Assembly (NCBI RefSeq): GCF_000190575.1 | Contig: NC_015164.1 | Coordinates: forward strand, 3,806,001 to 3,870,000 | Length of the DNA: 64,000 bases | Reading direction: 5' to 3' | Origin: Phocaeicola salanitronis DSM 18170 | Lineage (GTDB): Bacteria > Bacteroidota > Bacteroidia > Bacteroidales > Bacteroidaceae | Shown: positions 16,488 through 23,899 of the stretch, piece after piece | Position numbering within the stretch: position 1 is the stretch's first letter | How the letters are laid out: every line of letters begins with the position of its first letter | The notes under the pieces: model-generated | What the model saw: the letters and a program-made list of their open reading frames with translations, nothing else | What the model was told of the DNA's origin: nothing | Databases searched by the model: none | Made by a program: the position numbers and the translations under genes

Positions 16488-17177
16488 CTAATCTATGATT
16501 TTAAAACGCACGAGCATGGAATAGTTTTTCTTGATGGTGCGGAAACTGTCGAATGATGCCGCATCGGAAGAAAGCACATTGCTTTGTGCAAATGGAAAAG
16601 CCGTGTTGCTGCTTTCTTCTACGATGCGTATGACATTGCCTAATTTCTTGCCCAATGCTTCTACCAGGTAAGCGGCTTTCTGTTGTGCAGCCTTTAACGC
16701 TTCGATTTTTCCTTTTTGGTGATATGCCGGCATGTCTTTGTTTTCCAACTCGCCTATGCGCATGGTGTGTATGCTTTTTGTATCTATTCGCCTGACTATT
16801 TCATTTATCTGATTGAAGTCGGTCAGCGTAATGTCAAAGCTCTTGGAAACTAAGAAGTCCTGTCCTTGCTGGCGCCAATAATCGCCGATTTCTTGTGTAC
16901 GGACGGCGTTGGGCGAGATGCCAGCTTGGGTAAGTGCATCCCTCAATCCTTGTTCTATTTCCGATAAAGGCACTTTGGTACGGTATTCTTCGGGCTTCGA
17001 TTTCCCGTCAAACTCTTCTTCGAAGTATTCGCGGATTTCGATGAGGTAATGGATTTTGTCGGGGACAATCTCGATTTCGGATGTACCTGTCACTTCGATG
17101 TAACGTTCGTTTGTCTGCGCTTGCAGCGAAAAGGTCGCCCACAGGCTGATAACTAATGCTAACACGTTTGTTTTCAT
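16488..17177 (-). CDS. SIMPL domain-containing (DUF541) exported protein
   Basis: The protein has 229 residues from the ATG at 17177, which starts a clear signal peptide (MKTNVLALVISLWATFSLQAQ). An upstream TTG at 17198 would overlap the preceding gene and is less likely. The mature part begins with YIEVTGTSEIEIVPDKI, the classic SIMPL opening, and includes the helix LENKDMPAYHQKGKIEALKA followed by AAYLVEALGKKLG. SIMPL/DUF541 proteins are periplasmic and of unclear role, with links to stress and membrane integrity. It starts 7 nt after the stop of the upstream lipoprotein gene, so the two are co-transcribed. Confidence 0.85.
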   Translation of the reverse strand: MKTNVLALVISLWATFSLQAQTNERYIEVTGTSEIEIVPDKIHYLIEIREYFEEEFDGKSKPEEYRTKVPLSEIEQGLRDALTQAGISPNAVRTQEIGDYWRQQGQDFLVSKSFDITLTDFNQINEIVRRIDTKSIHTMRIGELENKDMPAYHQKGKIEALKAAQQKAAYLVEALGKKLGNVIRIVEESSNTAFPFAQSNVLSSDAASFDSFRTIKKNYSMLVRFKIID

Positions 17178-17184
17178 AAAAAGA

Positions 17185-17757
17185 CTATTTGATTTCAAAT
17201 TCTGTATTCAACTCTATACTCTTTCCTGCCAAGCCGAAGGGTTTGCTTATCCGGTATTTCCCTTTGGACAGATGATAATATTTGCCAACAGGAAAACGGA
17301 AACAATGCAACAACATGCCTTTATGCATTACAAATTCGTCATCAGGCCATATTATGCAGGAAACTTTCATTTCCGGGGAAACCCATTTCTCTTCCTTCCA
17401 AACATCTATGTCCCAATACCTCCCGAATGATAGTTGTGCGTTCGTTGGATTTGATACAAATATATTGACGGCGTGCACATTCTCCCAATATACACTATGT
17501 TCCGCCCACATGGAAACAGGCTTATCCTTGTATTCATCCGGCAAGTCTTTGGCGTACCAAAGGCAGCATTCCGGTATGTCGTAGACAATGGTATTCTTGT
17601 CTGGCAATGTATCTTGACTGCTTATTTGAATGTTTGTAGCCGTATCGTTTCCACCGGTTATAGCCGGCTCTTTGTCCGGTGCCATTTGTTGTTGCTTATT
17701 CGCACAACTTAGACAGACTGCGCTTGATAATGCCGCAAATAGAATCCTTGTTTTCAT
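17185..17757 (-). CDS. Putative lipoprotein with Ig-like domain
   Basis: The protein has 190 residues. The signal peptide ends in a lipobox (AVCLSC, Cys at about residue 18), so the protein should be lipid anchored. After a Gln/Thr-rich linker the rest looks like a single beta-sandwich: VNIFVSNPTNAQLSFGRYWD, KWVSPEM and HLSKGKYRISKPF fit the pattern of bacterial Ig-like domains of the Big_14 kind (my recollection; it needs a profile search). It is the first gene of a two-gene unit with the SIMPL protein. No catalytic motif is visible. Confidence 0.65.
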   Translation of the reverse strand: MKTRILFAALSSAVCLSCANKQQQMAPDKEPAITGGNDTATNIQISSQDTLPDKNTIVYDIPECCLWYAKDLPDEYKDKPVSMWAEHSVYWENVHAVNIFVSNPTNAQLSFGRYWDIDVWKEEKWVSPEMKVSCIIWPDDEFVMHKGMLLHCFRFPVGKYYHLSKGKYRISKPFGLAGKSIELNTEFEIK

Positions 17758-17809
17758 TGTGTATGTTCATTTTTTTGTTTGGTAAATACAAAGTTACAAA
17801 ATATTATTC

Positions 17810-17902
17810 AGAAACGGTTTTGAATTTATCGCCCGAAGCACACACGAAAACGAATGCATCAAGGCGGGAAAAACTTTTTGTAGAAATTCAAAACAGTTTC
17901 TT
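17810..17902. mobile_element. MITE-like element, short form, copy 1
   Basis: The ends AGAAACGGTTTTGAATTTAT and AAATTCAAAACAGTTTCTTT are inverted. The inside (CGCCCGAAGCACACACGAAA onward) is the complement of the inside of the element at 20185-20275. It is about 93 bp with no coding capacity, upstream of the CMD-cupin gene. Confidence 0.75.
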
Positions 17903-18023
17903 TATACTGCAAATCACAGAATTTCTGTAAATCTGGTACAATCATCTGTGATTTGGTTAGGCGGTATATCGGGGAAAGGGGGTATTTTTGTATCAAGTAA
18001 TAATCATAAAAATCTTGACTCCT

Positions 18024-18863
18024 ATGAAATCTATTCAACTGAACATCAGGAAATTCATCCTTTTGGGGATGCTTGTATCAACAACTAATATTCAAATGAC
18101 TATGGCACAAGAAAAGATTACACAGACTGCCGGACGTGTGCAGTTGGGAGAATTTGCTCCCGAATTTGCAAAGGTGAACGATGACGTCCTTTTCGGCGAA
18201 GTATGGAACCGTCCCGGGCTGAGTCCGCACGACCGCAGCATGATTACAATTGCTACACTGGTAGGAAAAGGCATTATCGACTCTTCACTTACGCATCATT
18301 TGCAGTTTGCCAAGAGCAACGGCGTGACCCGTACCGAGATTTCCGAACTGTTGACCCACGTAGCTTTCTATGCCGGATGGCCCAATGCATGGGGAGCTTT
18401 CCGTCTGGCGAAAGACGTATGGGCGGAAGATGTGGCGGACGATAACGGAAAGGCAGCTTTCCAGCGCGAAATGATTTTCCCTATCGGCGAGCCCAATACG
18501 GCATACGCACAGTATTTTATCGGAAACAGTTATCTTGCCCGTGTATCGGGTGAACAAGTTCCTTTCTCGAATGTGACCTTCGAGCCGCGCTGCCGTAACA
18601 ACTGGCACATTCATCATGCCACGAAGGGCGGTGGTCAGATGTTGGTTTGTGTAGCTGGACGCGGCTGGTATCAGGAAGAAGGAAAGCCTGCCGTACAGAT
18701 GCTTCCGGGCGATGTGATACACATCCCGGCGAATGTAAAACACTGGCATGGAGCGGCAGCCGACAGTTGGTTTGCACACCTCGCTTTCGAAGTTTCCGGA
18801 GAAAACACTTCCAACGAATGGCTGGAACCTGTTACGGACGAGGAATACGATAAGCTGAAATAA
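18024..18863 (+). CDS. Exported carboxymuconolactone decarboxylase-like/cupin fusion
   Basis: The protein has 279 residues from the ATG at 18024; the TTG at 17988 sits inside the probable -7 element TATTTTTG (17983-17990). Residues 1-29 look like a signal peptide (FILLGMLVSTTNIQMTMAQ). Residues 40-145 form a CMD/AhpD-type helical domain (LSPHDRSMITIATLVGKG; LLTHVAFYAGWPNAWGAF). The AhpD CxxC pair is absent, so it belongs to the PcaC-like side. Residues 170-265 form a cupin with metal ligands in NNWHIHHA and PANVKHWHG around GDVIHIP. Such fusions are often annotated as carboxymuconolactone decarboxylase family proteins. Export to the periplasm is unusual for the biochemical pathway, so the substrate is open. 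Confidence 0.8.
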   Translation: MKSIQLNIRKFILLGMLVSTTNIQMTMAQEKITQTAGRVQLGEFAPEFAKVNDDVLFGEVWNRPGLSPHDRSMITIATLVGKGIIDSSLTHHLQFAKSNGVTRTEISELLTHVAFYAGWPNAWGAFRLAKDVWAEDVADDNGKAAFQREMIFPIGEPNTAYAQYFIGNSYLARVSGEQVPFSNVTFEPRCRNNWHIHHATKGGGQMLVCVAGRGWYQEEGKPAVQMLPGDVIHIPANVKHWHGAAADSWFAHLAFEVSGENTSNEWLEPVTDEEYDKLK

Positions 18864-18883
18864 AAAACGCCGTAGATTCTCAT

Positions 18884-19170
18884 TTTTCACCACAGATTAC
18901 GCAGATTAAGAAGCTGTTTTGAATTTCTCCAAAAAGTTTTTCTTGGCTTGATGTGTTCGTTTTCGTGTGTGCTTTGGGCGATTTTTTGGTCCTTTCCGCT
19001 TCTGTTCTTCGTCAGATAGCCCGCTATCTTCCTCATCACAGAAGCGAAAATGCCTCAAAAACTCATCCCAAATCATCGCACGATAAATTCAAAACAGCTT
19101 CTAAAAAAAATAATTATTCCATTATACGGAGGAAATGATTTTATCAATCTGTGTAATCTGTGGTGAAAAT
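18884..19170. repeat. Outer ACAGATT inverted repeat enclosing a MITE
   Basis: TTTTCACCACAGATTACGCA at 18884-18903, running on to 18907, is matched at 19146-19170 by AATCTGTGTAATCTGTGGTG. The long MITE form at 18909-19102 sits between the arms. The whole gap 18864-19176 is filled by this structure and no gene is present. Confidence 0.75.
18909..19102. mobile_element. MITE-like element, long form, copy 2
   Basis: The terminal inverted repeats AGAAGCTGTTTTGAATTT and AAATTCAAAACAGCTTCT are 194 bp apart end to end. The centre carries TTCGTCAGATAGCCCGCTAT flanked by an inverted CGCTTCTG/CAGAAGCG pair. The same central motif lies in the long element at 2970-3145; the left 70 bp match the short element at 20185. 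Confidence 0.8.
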
Positions 19171-19176
19171 TCTTCA

Positions 19177-20019
19177 TTACCTTGTTTCTATCACGCAATC
19201 GGCTGGAGCTTTGATGTTTTCATCCAGTGTGATGGAGCCGATACTGTCTGCTATGATGCGTCCTGACATCGGGTTCTTGATGTTGGTGATAGCCCCGCGG
19301 ATGTCGGCGTTCAGGGTAGAATATTCGAAGGCACGGTCGCAGGACGGGTCGAAAGTACAGTTCTCCAGCACCAGGTCTTCGGCATAACACAAAGGCTGTT
19401 CGCCGGAGATGTGGCAATTAACCAGGCGCAGGTTCTTCGAGTGCCAGCCCAGATACTCACCGTTCAGTTCCGAATCGTAAATCGTTACGTTCTCCACTTC
19501 CCAGAAAGCGTCCTTCGTCGTAATCTTCGCGTTATGGATTTCCACGTTCTTCACGTATTGGAATACATACTTGCTGTCGCTTTCCAGCCCGTCCACATAA
19601 ATATCGTTGCTGAACATGAACGGATAGGTACCGTCGTGCAGGCGGAGGTTCTTCACGCGGATGCGGTTGCACCGCCAGAACACTTCGTCGGCATCGTTCA
19701 TCTGTACGTTTTCTATCTCGATGTCGTTCATTTCACGGAACATCTTCGGGGCGTCGATTACGGTATCTTTCATGATTAAATGGTCGGAATACCACAATGC
19801 CGAGCGTCCGCCTACGGCAAAGTAACAATTGTCAATGGTAAAACCGTGTACATGCCAGAACGGATAATTCCCCTCGAAACGGCAATTGGTTGCTACGATG
19901 TTGCTGCACTCTTTGATGCCCGATTCTCCTTCGCGGATGGTCACGTTATCCAAGTGAAGGTCGTGCGAGGCGAACAGCGGGCGTTCGCCCCCGAATTCTT
20001 TGTCTTTAATCAGTTGCAT
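19177..20019 (-). CDS. DUF3737 family protein
   Basis: The protein has 280 residues, the usual length for DUF3737. It reads as a right-handed beta-helix made of short repeating rungs, with periodic N-C-x-F/I and D-x-x-L/I motifs (IKECSNIVATNCRFEGNYPF, HVHGFTIDNCYF, CNRIRVKNLRLHDGTYPF, CYAEDLVLENCTF). There is no signal peptide, so it is probably cytoplasmic. The function of the family is unknown. The ATG at 20019 is preceded on the minus strand by a -7-like TATTTTTG (20056-20063). The gene stands alone. Confidence 0.85.
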   Translation of the reverse strand: MQLIKDKEFGGERPLFASHDLHLDNVTIREGESGIKECSNIVATNCRFEGNYPFWHVHGFTIDNCYFAVGGRSALWYSDHLIMKDTVIDAPKMFREMNDIEIENVQMNDADEVFWRCNRIRVKNLRLHDGTYPFMFSNDIYVDGLESDSKYVFQYVKNVEIHNAKITTKDAFWEVENVTIYDSELNGEYLGWHSKNLRLVNCHISGEQPLCYAEDLVLENCTFDPSCDRAFEYSTLNADIRGAITNIKNPMSGRIIADSIGSITLDENIKAPADCVIETR

Positions 20020-20184
20020 AGTATATTTCTTGTTTTAGCATTGTTTTCTACGGTGCAAAAATAAACAATTCTCCGCATACATATTGTAAATGAATTACAG
20101 ATGATGCTACCTCGATTACAGATAGGTGCGTTTGTCGATGCAGCTATATTCGTTGCTCAAGTCAAATGATTGGCAATGGGTATG

Positions 20185-20275
20185 AGAAGCTGTTTTGAAT
20201 TTCTCCAAAAGTTTTTCTTGGCTTGATGTATCCGTTTTCGTGTGTGCTTTGGGCGATAAATTCAAAACAGCTTCT
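20185..20275. mobile_element. MITE-like element, short form, copy 2
   Basis: It is 91 bp with terminal repeats AGAAGCTGTTTTGAATTT and AAATTCAAAACAGCTTCT. It is nearly identical to the left part of the long element at 18909 joined directly to its right end, so it looks like an internal-deletion derivative. Confidence 0.8.
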
Positions 20276-20428
20276 GAATGTAGTTGCAGTTATGTCGAAT
20301 GCCTATTGGAATGGCTGAGCCATGCCTTTTGCCCCTGCGTTTATAGAATTTGTCCTCTTGTTCGATAAAAATCTTCCATATCTCTTTTGCATTTTGCCGT
20401 CAGATAGTGATTTTATAATTTCGCTGGC
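20276..20428 (+). other. Leader region of the lipid operon
   Basis: This is non-coding. Several TTG and TTTTGC sequences occur between 20350 and 20395 (for example TATCTCTTTTGC), but none matches the Bacteroides promoter layout well enough for a firm call. The operon promoter must lie here or inside the upstream MITE. Confidence 0.4.
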
Positions 20429-21571
20429 ATGATGAAAGATATGAAGATAAAAAAGGTACAGACAAGGCAAGAGATGAAGGATTTCATACGATTCCCTCAT
20501 GACCTTTATGCAGGGTGTCCTTATTATGTTCCGGATTTGGATTCGGATATTCAGGATACCTTTGACAAGAAAAAGAACGCCGGACTTGACTTTTCAGACA
20601 TCCAGCCTTTTATTGCATACGATGCGGAGGGGCGTGTCGTGGGCAGAATTGCCGGCATTATCAATCACCGTGCCAATGAGAAGTGGCATACGCGCAATGT
20701 CCGTTTTAGCTTTATTGAGTTTATAGATGACCGGGAAGTATCCGCGGCTTTGCTTCGTGCGGTAGAGCAGTGGGGGAAAGAACGGGGAATGGATACGATT
20801 CAAGGTCCGATGGGCATTTTCGATTTCGATAAAGAGGGGATGCTGGTGGAGGATTTTGACCAGACCAGTTCCATGATAACCATCTATAATTATCCGTATT
20901 ATCCGCAACATCTGGAGGCATTGGGATATGAGAAGGCTGTAGACTGGGTGCAGATTCGGATTGATGTGCCGGCTGAAGTGCCGGCTAAGTATGCCCGTGT
21001 GGCGAAGTTATCGAAAGAAATGTTCGGGCTTCGGGTTCGGAAACTGACCGATGAAGATATCTCAAAACGCGGGTATGGCAGGAAGGTGTTCCAGCTATTG
21101 AATGCCGCTTATTCTCCCTTGTTCGGTTATACGGAGTTGTCGGACAGGCAGATTGATGATTACTTGAAGCGTTATTTGCCGTTGATAGACAAGAACCTGC
21201 TTCCGATAATAGAGAACGAGCAAGGTGAATTGATTGGTGTAGCGATTACGATGCCCAGTTTGTCGGAAGCTTTGTGCCAGACGCACGGGAAGCTATTTCC
21301 TTTGGGTTGGCTTCGCTTGCTTCGGGCGTTGAAATGGAAGCATGAGGAGAAGGTCGAGCTTTTCCTCATCGCTGTGCGTCCCGATTATCAGGGCTTGGGG
21401 GTGAATGCTTTGTTCTTTGATGATTTGATTCCGATTTATAATCAATACCATTTTACATGGGCGGAAACGGGTCCGCAATTGGAGACCAATGTGAGGGAGC
21501 TTTCTCAATGGAAGCCTTTGCATCCGTCGCTTGTGAAACGGCGTCGTTGTTATACGAAAAAAATAGAATAG
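20429..21571 (+). CDS. GNAT-like acyltransferase, first gene of lipid operon
   Basis: The protein has 380 residues, longer than a simple GNAT. An N-terminal segment (MKIKKVQTRQEMKDFIRFPH; YVPDLDSDI) is followed by QPFIAYDAEGRVVGRIAGII, typical of GNAT beta strands. The C-terminal half carries a second GNAT-like core with IENEQGELIGVAITMPS and VRPDYQGLGVNALFFDDL, resembling motif A (Q/RxxGxG) for acyl-CoA binding. Relatives are annotated only as N-acetyltransferase-like. It lies 18 nt before the ketosynthase gene and so is the first gene of a nine-gene operon. By context it may move an acyl chain from the carrier protein onto an amine; that is inference. The start is at ATGATG, 20429 or 20432. 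Confidence 0.7.
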   Translation: MMKDMKIKKVQTRQEMKDFIRFPHDLYAGCPYYVPDLDSDIQDTFDKKKNAGLDFSDIQPFIAYDAEGRVVGRIAGIINHRANEKWHTRNVRFSFIEFIDDREVSAALLRAVEQWGKERGMDTIQGPMGIFDFDKEGMLVEDFDQTSSMITIYNYPYYPQHLEALGYEKAVDWVQIRIDVPAEVPAKYARVAKLSKEMFGLRVRKLTDEDISKRGYGRKVFQLLNAAYSPLFGYTELSDRQIDDYLKRYLPLIDKNLLPIIENEQGELIGVAITMPSLSEALCQTHGKLFPLGWLRLLRALKWKHEEKVELFLIAVRPDYQGLGVNALFFDDLIPIYNQYHFTWAETGPQLETNVRELSQWKPLHPSLVKRRRCYTKKIE

Positions 21572-21589
21572 TAAGAGGATTAATAAGAA

Positions 21590-22810
21590 ATGGAAAAAAG
21601 AGTTGTAATTACCGGCATGGGCATTTGGTCATGCTTGGGAAATACGTTAGACGAAGTGCGCGATGCTTTGTACAAGGGAAAAAGCGGCATCGTTTTTAGC
21701 GAGGAACGTAAAGGACTGGGATTCCGTTCGGCACTGTGCGCTAAGCTCGAACACCCCGACTTGAAGCCTTTTGTGTCGCGCAATTTGCGTCAGTTCATGC
21801 CCGAAGAGGCTCAATATGCTTACATGGCTACACGTGCCGCATTGGCGGATGCGAAGTTGGAACAGGATTATATTGACCAGCATGAGGTGGGCATTATCTA
21901 TGGGAATGATTCGGTAGCGGAAGCGACCATGCATGCCTTGGATAAGTTTCGTGAGTTTCATGATACGTCGGCATGCGGGAGCGGTGCCATATTCCAGTCG
22001 ATGAATTCTACGGTGACCATGAACCTTGCCTGCCTGTTCCGTTTGAAAGGCATCAATCTGACGGCTTCGGCGGCTTGTGCCTCAGGCTCTCATGCGGTAG
22101 GTTTGGCTTATCTGCTGATACGGAACGGGCTTCAGGATTGCATTGTATGCGGAGGAGCGCAGGAAGCTAATTTGTATAGTGTGGCGGCTTTCGACGGCAT
22201 CCAGTCGTTCTCGGTTCGTGAAGATATGCCGGAAAAGGCAAGCCGTCCGTTCGACCGTGACCGTGACGGATTAGTTCCGGGAGGCGGAGCGGCTACGGTG
22301 GTGGTAGAGAGTTATGAACATGCCGTAAAGCGTGGTGCGCCTATTCTTGCCGAAATAGTCAGCTGGGGATTCTCGGGAAACGGGAATCATATTTCCACTC
22401 CTAATATAGAAGGACCGGCACGTTCTTTGGAACTTTGCTTGAAGAATGGCAATGTGCAGCCTGAACAGATTGGCTATATCAATGCGCATGCCACTTCTAC
22501 CCGTATTGGCGATGCGCGGGAAGCGCAGGCAATCGCACAAGTGTTCGGCGGGTTATCCGTTCCGGTGACATCTACCAAGAGCCAGACCGGGCATGAAATG
22601 TGGATGGCAGGAGCAAGCGAACTGATTTATTCCATTCTGATGATGAAAAATGATTTCATTGCAGGCAATATCAATTTTGAGAATCCCGATGAGGATACGG
22701 CTTGCATTCATGTATTGCCCGAAACCAAGGAAACACATTTCGATATGTTCTTGTCTAACTCGTTCGGGTTTGGCGGGACGAACTCTACTTTGATAGTGAA
22801 GAATTTATAA
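21590..22810 (+). CDS. Beta-ketoacyl-ACP synthase (FabF-like KS)
   Basis: The protein has 406 residues, the size of KAS I/II condensing enzymes. The catalytic triad is complete: C163 in SAACASGSHAVG, H300 in INAHATSTRIGD and H335 in STKSQTGHEMWMAG. NAHAT replaces the commoner NAHGT. The C-terminus has the thiolase-fold SNSFGFGGTNSTLIV. It catalyses decarboxylative condensation of malonyl-ACP with an acyl-ACP in the cytoplasm. No chain-length-factor partner is present in the operon, so it probably works as a homodimer. It is followed 30 nt later by the carrier-protein gene. The gene set, without AT, ER or housekeeping neighbours, argues that it is a dedicated secondary synthase rather than the main FabF. 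Confidence 0.9.
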   Translation: MEKRVVITGMGIWSCLGNTLDEVRDALYKGKSGIVFSEERKGLGFRSALCAKLEHPDLKPFVSRNLRQFMPEEAQYAYMATRAALADAKLEQDYIDQHEVGIIYGNDSVAEATMHALDKFREFHDTSACGSGAIFQSMNSTVTMNLACLFRLKGINLTASAACASGSHAVGLAYLLIRNGLQDCIVCGGAQEANLYSVAAFDGIQSFSVREDMPEKASRPFDRDRDGLVPGGGAATVVVESYEHAVKRGAPILAEIVSWGFSGNGNHISTPNIEGPARSLELCLKNGNVQPEQIGYINAHATSTRIGDAREAQAIAQVFGGLSVPVTSTKSQTGHEMWMAGASELIYSILMMKNDFIAGNINFENPDEDTACIHVLPETKETHFDMFLSNSFGFGGTNSTLIVKNL

Positions 22811-22840
22811 TTTGAAGAACAATAAATAAAAACATTTAGT

Positions 22841-23089
22841 ATGACACGTAATGAAATTATAGAAAAGGTCAACGCTTTGTTGGCAGAAGAATTTGAAGTA
22901 AATGCCGAAGCGTTTACTCCGGATGCAAATGTAAAGGATACGCTTTCATTGGATAGTTTGAGCTTGGTGGATTTGGTAGCGCTTATCCAGCAGAATTATA
23001 GAGTGAAGATACCGGTATCCGATTTGCGTCAGATACAGACGTTTTCTGATTTATACGATTATATCGAATCGCATCAGCCTGCCGCATGA
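22841..23089 (+). CDS. Acyl carrier protein
   Basis: The protein has 82 residues and is acidic, with the four-helix ACP pattern. The phosphopantetheine site is S39 in LSLDSLSLVDLV (the DSL motif). VLxxEFEV at the start of helix 1 and FSDLYDYIESH at the end complete the fold. It carries the growing chain for the neighbouring ketosynthase and ketoreductase. Its stop overlaps the next start by ATGA. No phosphopantetheinyl transferase is encoded nearby, so the general enzyme of the cell must activate it. Confidence 0.92.
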   Translation: MTRNEIIEKVNALLAEEFEVNAEAFTPDANVKDTLSLDSLSLVDLVALIQQNYRVKIPVSDLRQIQTFSDLYDYIESHQPAA

Positions 23090-23502
23090 TACCTGTTGAA
23101 ATCACAAGGCTGATTCCCCAAAGGGAACCGATATTGATGGTAGACCGTCTGGAAAGGGTGGAAGGCGATAGTGCCGGAACCCTTTTCCTGATACGGGATG
23201 ATAATTTCTTCTTAGAGGGCAAACGGCTTGCCGAAGTAGGGATAGTGGAACATATTGCCCAGTCGGCTTCTGCTTTATTTGGTTATAAGGCACTTCAGGC
23301 AGGGGTATCGGAACCTGAAGTGAGGTATATCGGCGAGGTGAAAAAGTTCCGGTGTTACCGTTGCCCTGTCGTGGGGGAAACTTTGTCTACGACGATTAAG
23401 GTTGAAATGGAAGTGGAAGGCATTACTTTAGTGCGTGGAGAAGTCCGGATTGGAGACGAACTTATAGCGGAAACACAAATGAAACTATCTGATAAAACAT
23501 AG
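23086..23502 (+). CDS. Hot-dog dehydratase-like protein retaining Glu but not His
   Basis: The protein has 138 residues. ITRLIPQREPILMVDRLERV matches the LLPHRxPFLLVDRV opening of FabZ/ApeP-type 3-hydroxyacyl-ACP dehydratases. GIVEHIAQSASALFGY (E55) matches the FabZ helix IEAMAQ that carries the catalytic Glu. The loop that should hold the catalytic His (GHFPGxP) is shortened to EGKRLAEV with no His. The partner encoded next has the reverse pattern. The overlap with the ACP gene (4 nt) and the 4-nt gap to the next gene support a stoichiometric partner. It could also be a thioesterase-fold scaffold. Confidence 0.75.
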   Translation: MIPVEITRLIPQREPILMVDRLERVEGDSAGTLFLIRDDNFFLEGKRLAEVGIVEHIAQSASALFGYKALQAGVSEPEVRYIGEVKKFRCYRCPVVGETLSTTIKVEMEVEGITLVRGEVRIGDELIAETQMKLSDKT

Positions 23503-23506
23503 TGCC

Positions 23507-23899
23507 ATGCGGTTGAGAGATACATATTATAGAGTATGGAGTGCCCATTATGTCTCGGATACACCTTCGTTTCATGTCGAGTTGTTGCCGGGATGCGATG
23601 TGTACCGGGGGCATTTTCCCGGTCATCCGGTATGTCCCGGCGTATGCAATATCGGGATGTTGAAAGAATGCATGGAGGAAGCGGTTGGCGTAAAATTGGC
23701 TATTGAAACCATCAAGCAATGCCGGATGACGGCGGTGGCTTCTCCTGAGATTTGTTCCGAACTTGATATCCGTATGCATATTCAAAGCCTCGGAGAGGCG
23801 CGTTGGGCAGTGCAGGCTAAATTGTATGATGCCGAGCGTACTTATATGGAATATAAAGGAGAAATGAAGCGGGAGGATGGGGGCGCATCGGAGCCATGA
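23507..23899 (+). CDS. Hot-dog dehydratase-like protein retaining His but not Glu
   Basis: The protein has 130 residues. YRGHFPGHPVCPGVCNIGML is a textbook FabZ active-site loop with H36. Fourteen residues later, where FabZ has Glu, there is G50; the nearest acidic residue is E54. The rest is a short hot-dog fold ending in a charged tail. It probably pairs with the preceding protein, which has the Glu and lacks the His; in FabZ the two residues come from different subunits of the dimer. The start ATG at 23507 is 4 nt after the previous stop, and its own stop overlaps the next gene by ATGA. Product class is secure; the pairing is inference. Confidence 0.75.
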   Translation: MRLRDTYYRVWSAHYVSDTPSFHVELLPGCDVYRGHFPGHPVCPGVCNIGMLKECMEEAVGVKLAIETIKQCRMTAVASPEICSELDIRMHIQSLGEARWAVQAKLYDAERTYMEYKGEMKREDGGASEP

